From Azohydromonas aeria (GTDB taxonomy: Bacteria; Pseudomonadota; Gammaproteobacteria; Burkholderiales; Burkholderiaceae_C), in assembly GCF_009760915.1 (NCBI RefSeq), contig NZ_VIDQ01000041.1, positions 1-61,029 on the forward strand: a stretch of 61,029 nucleotides of DNA, written 5' to 3'. How positions within the stretch are numbered: the first letter of the stretch is position 1; every line of letters begins with the position of its first letter. Below the pieces are notes generated by a model, which was not told the DNA's origin, did no database searches, and was given only the letters and a program-made list of their open reading frames with translations. Below are positions 60,542-61,029 of the stretch, piece by piece. The position numbers and the translations under genes were made by a program.

Positions 60542-61029
60542 ATGGCTTCAATTCGCGTGGTGGTGGTGGACGACTCGGCGCTGGTGCGCTCGCTGCTCAA
60601 GACCTTCATCGACCGCCAGCCCGACATGCAGTGCGTGGGCACCGCCGCCGACCCGTTCGCCGCGCGCGAGGTCATCCGCGAGCTCTCGCCCGACGTGGTG
60701 ACGCTCGACATCGAGATGCCGCGCATGGACGGGCTGGAGTTCCTCTCGCGGCTCATGAAGCTGCGCCCGACGCCAGTGGTGATGGTCTCCACGCTGACCG
60801 AGCGCGGCGCCGAGGCCACGATGCGCGCGCTGGAGCTCGGCGCCGTGGACTTCGTGAGCAAGCCGCGCCTGGGTGTCTCCGAGGGGCTGAACCAGCTCGC
60901 CGAGGAGATCTGCGACAAGATCCGCGCCGCCGCGCGCTCGCGCATCCACCGCCGGGTGCAGACGGCGCCGGCCGCCGCCGCGGCGGCAGCGCCCGCGGGC
61001 ACCGCAGCGGCGCACGGCACGGCCGGCGC
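60542..61029 (+). CDS. cheB: Chemotaxis response regulator/methylesterase CheB, cut by the window end
   Basis: 162 full codons are visible and the frame is open at base 61029. The receiver domain has VVVVDDSALVRSLL with D10-D11, the phospho-acceptor D56 in VTLDIEMPRMDG, VSTLTERGAEATMRALELGAVDFVSKP with K107, then the start of an Ala-rich linker. The methylesterase half lies beyond the window. It begins 17 bp after cheD, completing the common order cheR-cheD-cheB. Confidence 0.95.
   Translation, partial: MASIRVVVVDDSALVRSLLKTFIDRQPDMQCVGTAADPFAAREVIRELSPDVVTLDIEMPRMDGLEFLSRLMKLRPTPVVMVSTLTERGAEATMRALELGAVDFVSKPRLGVSEGLNQLAEEICDKIRAAARSRIHRRVQTAPAAAAAAAPAGTAAAHGTAG

Overview
This window is very GC-rich chromosomal DNA, judged by eye at about 70 percent GC. 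It looks like a betaproteobacterium of the order Burkholderiales, probably Comamonadaceae or a close relative. The basis is the set of housekeeping families (yaaA, ygiQ, dbpA, yaeQ, rluA, murB/yajQ divergent, cheR-cheD-cheB) and the style of the proteins. This placement is inference and was not tested by a search. I saw no rRNA, tRNA, CRISPR array, insertion sequence or phage gene.

Layout. (1) 1-6369: the 3' end of a giant adhesin made of near-identical 288-bp Ig-like repeats, followed by a membrane adaptor of the HlyD type and a second adaptor fused to an M50 zinc metalloprotease, probably a dedicated export or processing unit. (2) 6397-11225: housekeeping and stress genes: a prolyl 4-hydroxylase-like oxygenase, yaaA, a YpfH-like esterase, a small phosphodiesterase, and a molybdenum-cofactor accessory pair (XdhC-like plus MobA-like). 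(3) 11239-33396: an exoprotein region with three RTX proteins on the minus strand: a DUF4347/delta-60/RTX protein, a 3035-residue RTX giant and a 660-residue RTX protein. A glycosyltransferase lies among them, as do unrelated genes (ygiQ, a toxin-antitoxin pair with a broken toxin, a MocR regulator with a divergent aminotransferase). The three RTX proteins share one C-terminal tail ending in DLFVV, so they are probably cargo of the same type I exporter, but no exporter ABC protein or TolC gene is present here. (4) 33595-42120: a PQQ-type sugar dehydrogenase lipoprotein, an orphan ParA ATPase, a TonB receptor/YfiR operon, an ABC exporter and dbpA. (5) 42223-58757: mostly single metabolic, RNA-modifying and envelope genes, including a second TonB receptor, a Tim44-like membrane protein, a cold-shock protein, rluA, thpR, an MFS pump, an ion channel, a hybrid histidine kinase, and divergent murB and yajQ. 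(6) 59029-61029: the chemotaxis genes cheR, cheD and a cheB cut by the window end.

The most unusual content is the secretion-related material. This includes the adhesin/adaptor/M50-adaptor trio, the caspase-like His-Cys pair in the N-terminal DUF4347 domain, the six internal copies in the giant RTX protein of a module normally seen once at the C-terminus of type I cargo, and repeated DNA motifs upstream of two of the RTX genes. Small observations of note are a ParE/RelE-type toxin gene interrupted by a single in-frame TGA while its antitoxin is intact, and well-formed candidate operators between the MocR regulator and its neighbouring aminotransferase.
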